From contig JASKMD010000011.1 of the NCBI GenBank assembly GCA_030144725.1, positions 7,462,058-7,526,057 of the forward strand: a DNA stretch of 64,000 nucleotides, read 5' to 3'. Below the pieces are notes generated by a model that worked only from the letters and a program-made list of their open reading frames with translations, did no database searches and had not been told where the DNA came from. The DNA is from Haematococcus lacustris. Its lineage: Eukaryota > Chlorophyta > Chlorophyceae > Chlamydomonadales > Haematococcaceae. Of the stretch, positions 10,438 to 36,400 are shown piece by piece. The translations under genes and the position numbers were made by a program. Each line of letters begins with the position of its first letter. Positions within the stretch are counted from its first letter, which is position 1.

Positions 10438-10703
10438 GGTCACGGGCCCCAGTACTGGGCCTTCGGCGCAGTCACGGGACCCCTGGCCGAAATGGGTCAA
10501 AAGTACGTTTTGTTATTTGGGGGCGCCTGAGTGGGAGAGCCATCTGCCTGCTTGCTTGCTTGCTTGCGGCAAGGCACAGCGGGAGCTCGACTGTCTTGGT
10601 CAGCCGGCCCAGCCTAGTGAGGCCCTCGACTCGTCCAGCGTCAGCGATCAACAGCGTCAGCAGCGAGGCACACCGACTGGGTGTGAGATCTGTGTCCTCC
10701 ACA

Positions 10704-11308
10704 TTCGCACGACTCCGCATGCCCACTAGGGCACGACTGTTAACGTTAACATCCTGATGTTTGGGCCTGTTAACGTGGTTTAACAAATGTTTAACGTAAC
10801 GTTAACGCCTTGAGCCTAACACCCTGACGACCCAGAGTGCGATGGGGGTTTGGTTGAGGTCTTCCGGCACCTAGTATGCACGAGTATGCAACACAGTACG
10901 CTCCCGACATCTAAAGAGCCAGGCAATAGGCTTCATTGAGTGGGCTTTGCCTCCGAGCGGCTAAGCAAGCCGCTGAGTAAGCCGCGCAGTCGTTGTGGTC
11001 CTTTTGTTGCAGCGATTGTTGACACGGCTGGTTGCGCCTAGCATAACATGCACAGACTAGCTTGACTAGCTTGTCGACCTTATTTAATGCTGAAGTTGTA
11101 ATGTGCCTCCCGTCGCGCCATAGAGAGCTGTAGCCCCCCGGAGTATACTAAGCTAGTCCCGCTAGTGCGAACATTGGGGTTCGAACATTGGGGTCGCGGT
11201 TGCTTCGCCTTCCATCGAGGACTGCGGAGCGCGACCTGGCGGTCGTGTTAAACATTTGTTAAACATTCTCCCTTGTTAAACTTTGTTCGCAAGACTCCGC
11301 ATGCCCAC
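10704..11308. other. Nested direct and inverted repeats upstream of ZGRF1
   Basis: A 23-bp direct repeat (one mismatch, containing GACTCCGCATGCCCAC) occurs at 10704-10726 and 11286-11308. Inside it a perfect 17-bp inverted repeat, TTTAACAAATGTTTAAC, lies at 10779-10795 with its complement at 11247-11263. A 12-bp palindrome GTTAACGTTAAC sits at 10739-10750 and a doubled CGAACATTGGGG at about 11168-11191. The layout resembles a small non-autonomous element, but true termini are not clear. Confidence 0.55.
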
Positions 11309-11422
11309 CTCAGAAGCATATTTTAGCGAGTGGCTAGCATTTTGAATGGCAGCTTAACAACAGTGACGTTTGGTTCGGTTGATGCACCCTGTCTGTCACG
11401 GCCAATACCTTGGACAACGGCT

Positions 11423-25563
<14,141 letters not shown>

Positions 25564-26767
25564 CCACATCGTGACAACCTAGCCCAGCCAAGGACAGCCC
25601 TGGTGGGCCGGGTACAAGCAGCACTGACACATGCCAGGCCTGTCAGGAAGCCAGGAGTAGCAGGTGGGCAACAGTACACAACAGCAGGCAGCGACAGCAG
25701 CAGCAGCAGCAGTAACAGCAACTTAGCGTCTCAATATGTATGCAGGATGGTACCTGGTGGGGTGGTTTGCAGGTGGGGCCTGTTTAGGACATGAGCTTTG
25801 GTGAGCCGTAAGGACTGTGCCCTGAGTGAACATATGGCCGCATGCACAAATATTCATATGGGTGTGATGACTGTAGATACGGACAGGGTGTGACCTATCA
25901 CATGATCACTCAGTGTATAGATCATTATATCACAAACGTGTAGACGTGACAAGATGCGGGGGTGGTGGTGACATCACAGCCGTCAGCGTGGTATGGCTGC
26001 ATGGTCTTGCCAATAAGGGGGTCCAAAGGAGCACACATGCTTGGTGACATAGGCATGCTGGATATAACACTAGTGATGTTGCAAGTATCGTGGTCGTCTG
26101 TGTGGTTACAGTAGTCATATGTAGTCATATGCATAACTACGCTGTAGTTGCGTAAACGCTATGACCCTGTGTAACACACAACCACCCAAGTGTGCTAGAG
26201 AAAGCTGTGGACTGAGAAACGCTGGCCTGCCACATTATGCTTGGGGAGGTTGCCAGGGAGCTAGCTGCCCCTCACCCACGGGGTCGAGGTGATGAATAAG
26301 GCTCTTGACTTCACATGCGTGTTGCTTGTGTAGATACTAGCCCAACTGCTAGCAACTCTGTTTTCATTATGTACTCCATGCGGATCAAGTGCACCATGCA
26401 CATGGATGCTTGGCAGGTCAGGGGCAGCTGGAAAGGGCAGGCTGGAGCTGCATTAGGCTAGAGTAGCAGCAGGTTAGGCCCAGCAGCGCACCTAGCACAC
26501 CTTGCACACCCGCATGCAACCGGCACCTAGGCCCTAGGTGTCAGTTGTAATGTAGGGGGTGCCTAGGCTAGGCCTATACACGTATCACCTACAGACGGTA
26601 CTCGACGTAAGTTTATTGGTTTTCTAGTGTGTCCACCTCGTTCCTTCTAAGCTTTGGGTTTGGGCAACGCGGCATGCAAACTGGCCCATGGCGTACATGG
26701 CGATGTGATGTTGTGCATGGGACATAAGTAAACGGGTGCGGTACTTGCAGTGCGCAGCTGTGTAGCA
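25564..26767. other. Intergenic region ZGRF1-NUP43
   Basis: Contains the ZGRF1 3' UTR and the NUP43 promoter. TGTAA occurs at 26170-26174 and about 26547, either of which could end the ZGRF1 transcript. I see no further gene. Confidence 0.5.
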
Positions 26768-29700
26768 ATGGACAGCGCCTGCGAAGTGTACCGACACCAG
26801 CTGCGCGCTTGTGTGCACCGGCTCCGCCTGCTGCCCAGCGTGTTTCCCGGCCCTCCGGATTTGGACGGCCGCACGGTTCACAACAAACTCTTCGTATGCG
26901 GACTGTTCTCTGACGAGCTCGAGGTGAGGAAGCCAGATGCTCGCCCATTGAACTCTGGCAAATTCAAACTATGGTCCTCATGTGCCGAAGCCGTCGTGCC
27001 TGTTGCTTGTGCTCTTGCTGGAGCCGGTGCTGCTGCTGGGTACTGCTGTTCCTGCTGCCATAGTGCTGTGATGGTGCTGGTGTCCTAGTGGTGGAGTCGT
27101 CATTGCCACTATTGGGTGGATTTGCTGCACAGTATCCTTGTGTCGATCTGTGCAGAGTCATGTGCTGAGTGTGCTGAACCTGAGAGTGACCTGCCGGGGC
27201 AGCCATGTGCTGCACACCAGCCCTGAGCGCATCTGCACTTGGGAGCTGCCAGCCGCTGCTACTGACATCCAGGTACGGGACGTTGGTGCAGATAGCAGGG
27301 GCAGGGGCAGGGGCAGCTCCTGGTTGCTCCAGGGGGAGCAGCAGGTCAGTGTAAGCGGCAGAGGGTACGGCTAGGCTCCAGACTCTGCCCCAACCCCGGA
27401 CCTGCCTAGACCCAGCCTCCTATGTGGGTGTGCCACGGGCAGGGAGCAGGGGCAGGCTGGGCGTGGCTATGTGACAAACTTGATGGCGGAGGAGGTTTGA
27501 ATAAGGCCGGGATCAGCAGAACCCAGCTGGGACAGGTGACAGGTGCAGCGAAGGGTGGGTGGTGAGGGGTGGGTGGTGAGGGTTGGCGCCAAGCAAGCAC
27601 GTGTGGGCATGCCTTAAAGGGGCCAACGGTGTCAAAGGCCAAAGGGCACAAGGCGGTCAGGGCGTCTAGAGGTGACGCAGCGTGGGGTGAGAGGCCATGG
27701 GCTGAGGGCCAACAGCCCCAGCAGGCAAGCTGTTGCCTGCCTTGCATCCTTGATCGAATACACTTGCTCCATGGCTTCTGCCCCTTCCCTGCTTTCGTCA
27801 TGTGGGTCCTCTGGAGCACATTTGGAGCCTTTGGAGCACCCCCTGCTCCCATCCCTGCCCATCCACTGGTCTGCTGCTGCAGGTCAGCGACTTGGAGGGT
27901 GGGTGGGTGCAGTTGAGCCTGGGCTGCAGTGATGGCGGCCTGCTGCTGGCCCGCCTGCTGCTGCCCCGCCTGCCTGGCTCAGGACCAGAGGACATCACAC
28001 AAACCCACGTGAGCAGCGCTTGCACCAAGCCGCACCTCCCACTGCAGCCAGGGGGTGAGCGGCAGGGCAGGAGGGCAGGAGCACATCAGCAGGAGCATCA
28101 CCAGCCAGGCTCACTGGGTCCTGGGTCGCTGGGTAATTAGGTCACTTAGTCACTGGGTGACAGGGTCTAGTATTGGAAGAGGGTGGAGGCAGCAGGAGCT
28201 CCCAACCCCTCCCCTCGTGAGCCTGATGCTGTGCAGATGCTGTAGCTATGGCACGGAGTCCAGTCATGCCTCACGCGGTGCCCCTCTTGCCTTGCAGCGG
28301 CCCACCGGCCTGCCAGCTTCCACCTGCTTGCCAGCTTCCCACCTGCCTGCCGGCTGCCGGCCTGCCTTGCAGTTGCCTACAGACAGTGCATCAGGAGGGG
28401 AGCGGCTGCAGCCCCAGCTCAGGCTGCACTCAGGTGCCATCTCCTGCGTGGACACTCAGCCAGACACCCAGGTGAGCGCCCCTCCTCCTAATGTGACCAC
28501 CATTGTGCGCCACCAGCCGCCACCACTGCACCACTGGCTTCTGCACTCAGCCAGACAGCCAGGTGGGCTGTGTGAAGCCCCCTTCACCGTGCAGCCGCTG
28601 ACCCTGAACCACACTGTGCCGTCAGTAGCCACCACCACAGCAGTACACACTGGCCACTGCATATTTAGTTGACTGGTCACATAGGCTGGACCGGCTTACC
28701 CTCTCACACACTCCCTATCACACAAGCTGCCCACACCCACACCCACACCCACACCCACACCCACACCCACACCCACACCCACACCCACACCCACACCCAC
28801 ACCCACACCCACACCCACACCCACACCCACACCCACACCCACACCCAGCTGGCCTCACCTGCTGGCCACCCCGCCCCTGCCGCTGCCCAGGCCATCTTGA
28901 CAGTGGGTGTAGATGGAGCCATCTGCGTGCTCCCCCCAGACCTGGCTGCCTCCGCCGCCACTGACGGCAGCGCTGCCATCTCAGCGGGGGAGGGGCCGGG
29001 GCACCATGCCCCTTGGCGATGCAGCAGGGGTGGGCTGACCTCCCTGACCGCGGGCCGCTGGGCCGACACCAACGTGTTCATCACGGTGAGATGCTAACCC
29101 GCCCCGGCGCTGACTCGGGTCGACGCCTTCACCTGCCCCTTGCCCCCCCGCCCCCTTACCCTTCACCTGCCCCGTGCTACCCTGCCCCTTAACCCGACTG
29201 GCCTTCTTGGCCTCCCCCCAACCCTGCCAGCTACCTGCCTCCCTGCCCCACAACACCCGGCACCAGTTGTGACCTTGCTGCCTTGCGGCGACGGCAGTGG
29301 TGGCGTGGTGCTGGCCCAGGGGTTCTCTCCCTGCTGCCTGCTGCTGCCAGGTGGGCAGCCCGGGCGGCCTCATGGTGTGGGACATGCGTGCTGGGCCTAA
29401 GCACCCAATGACTCGCTGCCCTGCCCATTGGGGGCTGCCAAGCAGCAGCAGCAGCAGCGGAGCACTGAGGGCGCCCATGGCTCACGTCACGAGCTTGCAG
29501 GTATGAGTCTGTGCATGGGGGGTGTAATGTGGGAAGGTCACACCTAATGGACAGGAAAGTGTGGCAACGGGCTTGGAGGTGTGATGCACTTCAACCTGCC
29601 CTGTGTGTTGTTGAGATTTGAGTCAGGTGCAAGGCAGCACCTGGGCGGTCGTGGAGGGTGGTAGGGCGCTGTGCAGCATTGGGAGGTGTGGCAGGAAGCA

Positions 29701-30296
29701 GGTATGCTTGCATGTGCATGCAGGTACACCCTGCTCGGCCAAACCTTTGCGCCACAGGAGCTGGTGGGGGCTGCCTGGCGCTGTGGGACTTGCGCCTTGC
29801 ATCGCAGCCGCTGATGGCGCACACTCCGCCGCCCTCACCCTTGTCACCGATGTGTGGCGCCGCGGCTGGGCCGGATGTGTGGGAGGTAGGCGGCCGGGGT
29901 CTACGGGCGGAGAGTGCGCGCTTCGATGCTAGTTCGGCGGGACAGTGGAGAGATAGCCTGCGCCGCAGCGCCAATGTGATTGTCGGTGCCTGGTCTTCAT
30001 TTTCCTTTCCTATACTTCGCGGATCATTTTGCTAGAAGCTGTGATTTTTGCAGGTGCGATTCGACACGAGCGCTGCCTCAATGGCCAAGTCTACGGCGCC
30101 AGGAATGCTGTTCTGCACCAACGATGGCACGCTTGGCCAGGCAACCTTCTCGCCAACGAGTTCCGTCAGTAACAGTATAGCGCAGTGTCCGCACAGCATC
30201 AACAGTTTTGACGTCGACACTAGCTCTGGCCCACATGACCTTTTAGCAGTCAGCGACGCCGGCGAGTTAGTGTACGTGGTCGGGCGCACTAAATAG
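26768..30296 (+). CDS. NUP43: Nucleoporin NUP43, WD-repeat protein
   Basis: Human NUP43 is a beta-propeller subunit of the Y (NUP107-160) complex of the nuclear pore scaffold. Eight exons, all phase 0: 26768-26923, 27156-27272, 27883-28008, 28298-28471, 28891-29085, 29351-29500, 29724-29885, 30054-30296; 440 aa including low-complexity inserts (human about 380). Family-matching blocks are [54 protein letters not shown], the VWE|VRF junction, [13 protein letters not shown] and SINSFDVD near the C-terminus. The start is the first ATG of a GC-rich exon. Exon 5 could instead begin at about 28849. The intron before exon 5 ends in a CCCACA array. The 3' end is convergent with IFT122, 163 bp apart, and I see no TGTAA between the stops. 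Confidence 0.88.
28731..28847. repeat. CCCACA hexanucleotide repeat in NUP43 intron
   Basis: About 19 perfect units ending at the candidate splice acceptor region before exon 5. Confidence 0.96.
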
Positions 30297-30459
30297 TGCT
30301 CTAGCCAAGGCAAGCCCCCTGCAAACTGTTCAGTCGCCGACATGCACTTGTCATCTCGCTGAACATGCCCCATTGTTTTTATCGAGGCATCACGCAGTGT
30401 TCATATTGATGATAGTGCGTTCCTTTTGTCCATGAGCTCAGCTTAATCGTTGCGCATTA

Positions 30460-33400
30460 TCATGGTCTGCGCTTAACCTGCGCCATGCCAAGGACGCCGC
30501 CGGTCACTCGTGCACTGCCATTGCCGCGTGGCGATGTGTCGCCCCCGGTTGGCGGTGGCTGGCCTTCGGGTCGCAGCTGCTCCCGTGAGAACGGCGCGCG
30601 GCCCTTGTCCAGCCCCTCCTGCACGCCGCAAGCAAAAACATTTTAATTGTGCCGATGCTGAGATGCGTGGTCGCTGCTGCCGCGTTCCGTGAGAGCCCGC
30701 TAATATTCCTTGGCACCGGTGACTATCCCGGCCTTGTTCCCCTGCGCGCGCGCGCGCACGGCTCACCATCTCGTACTCGTCTTGCTCGAAGAAGTGCCCG
30801 CATGGGCCGACCGCAAGCGGCACTTCGGTGTCCATGACACGGAAATACTGGGAGGGGATGAGGGGCGACGGCCAGCTGCGCACCACCACTTCTGCAGACC
30901 GCATCCGACGCAGGGTGCTGCGGTCGACGCGGATTGGCATGTTTGGCACCTGTAGGGCGGGCCGGATAAAGGCGCAACAGGTGGCAGGAGGGTGGGTAAG
31001 CACGCGCCAGGGGAGCACGGAGTGCACAGGCGGAGCCAATGACGGGGATCACAGGTGTGCAGCAAGAGTGCGCAGGGAGCGGATCGGAGCGGTCTCACTA
31101 GCATCGTGTGGTACAGGGAAGGATGAGGGGTGGGCGGTAGGGGACCAAGCGGGCCGTCGTCGGAGGAACGACCATGCTGACCAAATGGTCCAAGTGATTT
31201 AAGCGAATGTCCTCAAGGCTGGGCAGGTGTGGAGGGTGCGAGTGTGCCAGGAGCTCTGTGCGCTGTACCATTTGCTGTGCGGCAAAGGCGTCATCGATGT
31301 GGTTCAGCATGTCGCCCTCGTCTAAGCGCAGCACGTTGGCACCGCTGCCTCCAGACTGAGTGTCCTTGCGCCTGCAGGGCCAGGGCCGTGCAAGGGCCAG
31401 GGTCGTGCAGGGTCATGCAGGGCCATGCAAGGGCCAGGGTTAAGGGTTGGGGCCAAGCAATCAGGAGCCAGAAGCGAGGCGGTGTGGTGTGGCGAGGGGT
31501 TTGAGAGTTAGGTGGAGTGTGGTGAGTGGAGGGTGGGCGGTGGGCTGGGTGGTAATTGTTGTGCCACAAAGGAGTCAGGGCTAGGCGGTTGCGAGCCAAC
31601 TTCTTACGGTCAAAGCATGAAAGGAAACTGAATTAAAGCCAGAGGAGGAAGGAAAATAGGAGGAAAATATAACTCAAGGTTCAAAAAGGGGGGGAGCTAA
31701 AGGAGAAGAGGCAAAAATGTAGCTTTGAGATGGGGTAGATGGGAGGGGGGATGGGAGGGAGGGAGGGAAGGAGGGAGGTCCTCTCACCTCCGCTGGTCCG
31801 CCAGCCCAGTGTCTTCCCCGATGAGCTTGGCTGCCTCCGCATCACTGATGCTGCTGTCCAGTTCGAACTCGACCTGTGCAGAGCCATGGTAATAGTGGGT
31901 CGGCAATGGTCCAGCCAAGGCTGGTTCTTGACCAATGCAAATGCTGGCGCTAGATTTGTGGCGGTGGCAGCAACAACAGGAGTGAGGGCAGCAGAAGTGG
32001 CGGAAGGGGCTGCAGCAGCAGGAGGGGTGAAGGCCGGCTACTGCTCACCAGGGGCAAGTGCTCGAATGTGACAAAGGAGCGAATGAAGGGCGCGCCGCAG
32101 TTGATGCAAAAGTCGCCCTGCGTTCAGCAAACAGCAATCAGTGGGCTGCAGCTCGTCTGTCTGTTGCCTTCCAGCCGCCTGCCTGCAAGGGCACTCCATG
32201 GCAACAGAAGCTGTGCCCCTGCCCTGGCACCTCCCACCAATACCAAGCAAAGGAGGGTGGGTGGCCCTGCCACCTCCCCCCTGCCACTACCCTTTCCCTG
32301 CCCCTTCCCCACCTTTCCCATGTCCTGTCCTTGTCCTGCCTAAGGCCCAGCCCTGCCCTCCTGCCCTCCTGCCCTCCTGCCCCAGCCACTGCCTGACCTG
32401 TGTGTTGAGCAGGGGGTTGGTGGTGGAGCAGCGGTAGCATACGGGCAGCAGCTCCTCCGCATCGCTGAAGGGCTTGCTGCGTACCAGGATGGAGGCGAGG
32501 TCCACCTCCCGCTGCACTGCTGGGGGCAGCACCAGCGTCTGCAGGGCAGCAGCAGGGCAAAGGGAGCCAGTGGGGCGACAGGTATGGGTTGCCAGCCTAG
32601 GCTTACTCCACCTGCTTCCTCCTCTCCCCTCCTCCCCTCCTCCTCGTCCCCCCCTCTCCCCTCCTGCCCCCCTCTGTTTTCCCCTGTCAGTATCGAAACG
32701 CTGCTCCCTGCCCCAATCCCTCATCTTTGGGCTGCCTACACCATCATCAGGCAGGCACCACCGCTGGCCATTTCAGGCGTTCCTCCTAGCCTGCACAGCC
32801 CTCAACCACACCCTCTCCCTCACTAAACATCTCCTCCACCATCCATGGGCCAACCACCTGCCTGGGCTCCTCTCCTTTCCCTGCGTGGAAGGGTGCCTAC
32901 CCTGCCCCACCCCTACCCCACCCCTGCCCCACCCCTGCCCCTGCCCTGCCGCACTGCACCTGCAGCTTGTTGTAGGCAAAGCGCGCGAGCTTGAAGGCCT
33001 CCATGGCCATGGCTTGGCAGGCCAGCATGTACACCACATGCACCATGGACACACCCGGAGGGGCCTCCTTGGCAAGGGTGCGCATGAGCAGGAAGCGAGC
33101 GCAGTTGAACAGGGTGGTGGGGTGGGTGGACTTGAAGGGGGACAGCGCGTTGGTCTGGATCAAGTCGTAGGCGTAGTAGACCTAGGGCATGAGGTCAGGG
33201 GAGGAGCAGAGAGAGGCGGTCAGTGGTGTAGTAAAGAACAGAGGAGGGTGGAGCGAAGTGATGGTCTATGTGGAGGGTGCGGTCAAGGTGCGGTCAGGTG
33301 CAGGATGCAGGAGAGAGGGGGCAGCAGAAGAGCAGAGAGAGAGAGGGGGGCAGTGATGGGAAGTAGGGAATCAGAGGAAGGAGGAGAGAAGTACAGGTAT

Positions 33401-36400
33401 GGATGATGAGGGATGGATCACAAGTTGGGGCGTGGGAGAAAGATGAGTAGTCAGGGTGCCATATGGGTTGTGCCATAGAGGTGTGGGTGGGAAGTAGGTA
33501 TGAGAATTGGGGTAAGAGGGGTGGGTGAGAGGGAGGGGTGAGTAGGAGAGGTGAGAGGGAGGGGTGAAAGGGAGGGGTGAGAGGGAGGGGTGAGAGGGAG
33601 GGTTTATCATGGCAATCACCTCTGCCTTGTCATAGTAGTCTGAAAAGTGCTCTAGCAGCAGTCTGTCCTGAGGTGCCATTGAGTGAGGCGGCGTCTTGAT
33701 CTCCTGTAGCATCAAGTGGGTCAGGGTCAGGGTCAGGGCCAGGGCCAGGGCCAGGGCCAGGGCCAGGGCCAGGGTCAGGGTCAGGGTCAGGGCCAGGGTC
33801 AGGGTCAGGGTCAGGGTCAGGGTCAGGGTCAGGGTCAGGTCATGGTCAAGGTCAGGGCAAGGGTCAGAGTAAGGGTCGGGAGGTGGGTCAGGAACAGACT
33901 TGCTTTGAGGGCCTCCATGGCGAGGGTGTAGAAGTAGAAGGAGGCGTCCCCAAACCTGCTTTCCCGCACCGCGTTGGCTGCCAGCTGCCCCAAAATCTTG
34001 GTCGCAGCACCAGGCAAGCCAGCCTGCAGAGCAGTAGGTGTAGGGCAGGGGTAGGGTGGAGATCGGGCAAGGACAGGCCAGGCTGTCAAGGAAGCTGGGT
34101 GAGGAGGGGTATGGGTTTGGGAAGACAGAGGTCGAGGGTTTGACTCCCAGCAGCTCACTGCTACAAGCCCTGAATAGTGTGGGCGTGTTGCTACACAACT
34201 AATAATTGACATTGTTGGAAGATAGTGTGCGCGTGTTGCTACATAACTGATAATTAGCAGTCCTGGAAGGGCTAGGGTGGACAAGGCTGCCATGGCAGCG
34301 TGGGTGCAGGCCGGCAAGCAGGCAGTGGGCGGGTGGTCAAGCTGTCAACGCCAGGCCACACCTTGTTGTATGCAGTGCGGGCTTCATCGAACTTGTCCTG
34401 CAGCAACAGGTGCTTGGCGTAAGGGACGTACACCTCCTGCCGGCACTCTGCACACAGAGGGGGGCAGGCGGTGGTCAATAGTGCTTGACTGCAGCGATTA
34501 GTGGGACCACTCCTCCTAGGGGTAGGTGTGACTCCTACAGGTAGGTGTGATTCAGGCCAGCTGAGGCCCAGGCTAGAGGCATGATCCCTGGGCCCACTGC
34601 CTGTGGTGCCGCTGCGGTGTGAACCCTGAGGAGTGAGGCCTGTGGTGTGAGGGCTGACCTGGGTGTGCATTGAGCAGCAGGAAGGCATCGTCCCACTTGC
34701 TCTCATCCACGTACAGGCTGATGAGGGCTCGTGTGTCATCCAGCTTCAGCAGTGTCTCCTTGGCCATCTGATACTGGCCAGCCTGCCGTCACGTGTTCGG
34801 CGCAAGTCAGGCTATGGTCAGGCGCAAGTCGGGCAATGGGCCAGGCTCAACTCGGGCAATGGGCCAGGCTCAAGTCAGGAGCTCAGCAGAAGGTGGGGGG
34901 AAGGTGGCAGGGAGATGGGTGGGACGGGGCACACATTGTGGTCCAGTACAGAAATCCTTGTGGATACCCTACGCCCCATGCCTCACTATACAAGCCGTTG
35001 CGCGGGACACAGCAGTGGGTGGGAGTGCATACTTCTCTGTCTACATGCCCGAGGCCCAAGGCCCTTACCCAACCCTAAGGCCCTTGGTGCTGAACCTAGC
35101 AGTGGGCGTCTCTGGCCCAATGCCCAAGGCCAGAGGCCCTACGGCCAAGGCCCAGGGCCTAAGGCTCAAGAGTGGTGGAGATATGGGTCAGGGGAGGGCT
35201 CACCTTCCTGAAGTGGGTGGCGCAGGTGTTCAGGTTCTTGGCATCGCCCCGGTCCAGCACCCTTACCACCTCGATCAGCTTCTCCCACCAGCCGTGCTTG
35301 GCCAGGATGGCAATGGCTCGGTCAAACTTCTTGGCCTGCGTTCACCCAGCAATCATGCCTAGCTTAGTGAGGCATTAGACCTGGAAGCAATTTGAGCCTT
35401 GCACCCAGTCTGCAGCAGCAGCACCGCTAGGGAGCTGGCTCAGAGGCAGCTGGGCACTCTGTGACAGCCGTAGTAGGTGGACTGCAGCTGGGCCGCTGCA
35501 AACTCTCGGGGGGAGCTGCTTTCCAAGACTGCTGAGGCAGCCGACTTGGGAGCAAGCTAGATGAGGTTACTGTTGGCGAGCACTGTGCCATGCAGGTGAT
35601 GCACATGGGCCACCAGCATGAGCAGAGCAAGGTGGGTGTCCTTAAGGCGCATGCGCATGGTGATGGCGGGGTTGTCCTGCCGCCAGATGGTGGGCGTCTA
35701 GCAGTGGGTCACCAGCGTGCGCACATGCCTGACCCCTTCCCCATTGCTTTGTGTCGCTGGTTTTCATGACCCAGTAGGTACAGGGCAAGGCTAAGCAGCC
35801 ATACCATGCTGACAGTCACAACGCTGCAAACTCATCAGCGATCACTAGCATGAGCCTGCGGCTTGCTGCCAGCCTTTCACCCAGTCTGCACTCGGTCTGC
35901 AGCAGCACCGCTGGTGGGCTGACTCTAGAGAAGCGGCTGGGCACTCCGTAAACCTGGTGCACCGTGGCCGAGCTGCTGTGATGTTATTGGAGGAGCTACC
36001 TTGTCAACCGTATTGTGTGCCGAGGCTTCTGAGTCTATCTGTGCCACTGGGTCACTGTGGAGCAATCTGAGCCTTGCACCCAGTCTGCAGCAGCAGCACC
36101 ACTAGGGAGCTGGCTCAGAGGCAGCTGGGCACCTCTGAGTTTATCTGTGCCACTGGGTTAGCGCTGGCTCCAGGGGCACCAGGGTGCTCATAGACGACCT
36201 TGTCCTATTCCGTTCCGTTTATGCTGCTACCCACGCTACAGCATGCACCAGCTGTGGTGTGGATCATAGGACAGCGTGACATCCCCTGCAATTCTGCTCT
36301 TGCTGCTGCTCACCCTACAGCATGCAGAGGTCACCTTGATAATGAGGTGAATCACAGGACAGGGGGACGAAGGGTGCAGTTCTGCTCGTGCTGCTGTTCA

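Noticed and set aside
11330..11422. Upstream start codon for ZGRF1 at 11330
   Set aside because: In frame, but the extra 31 residues are unlike the family; the domain begins directly after the ATG at 11423.
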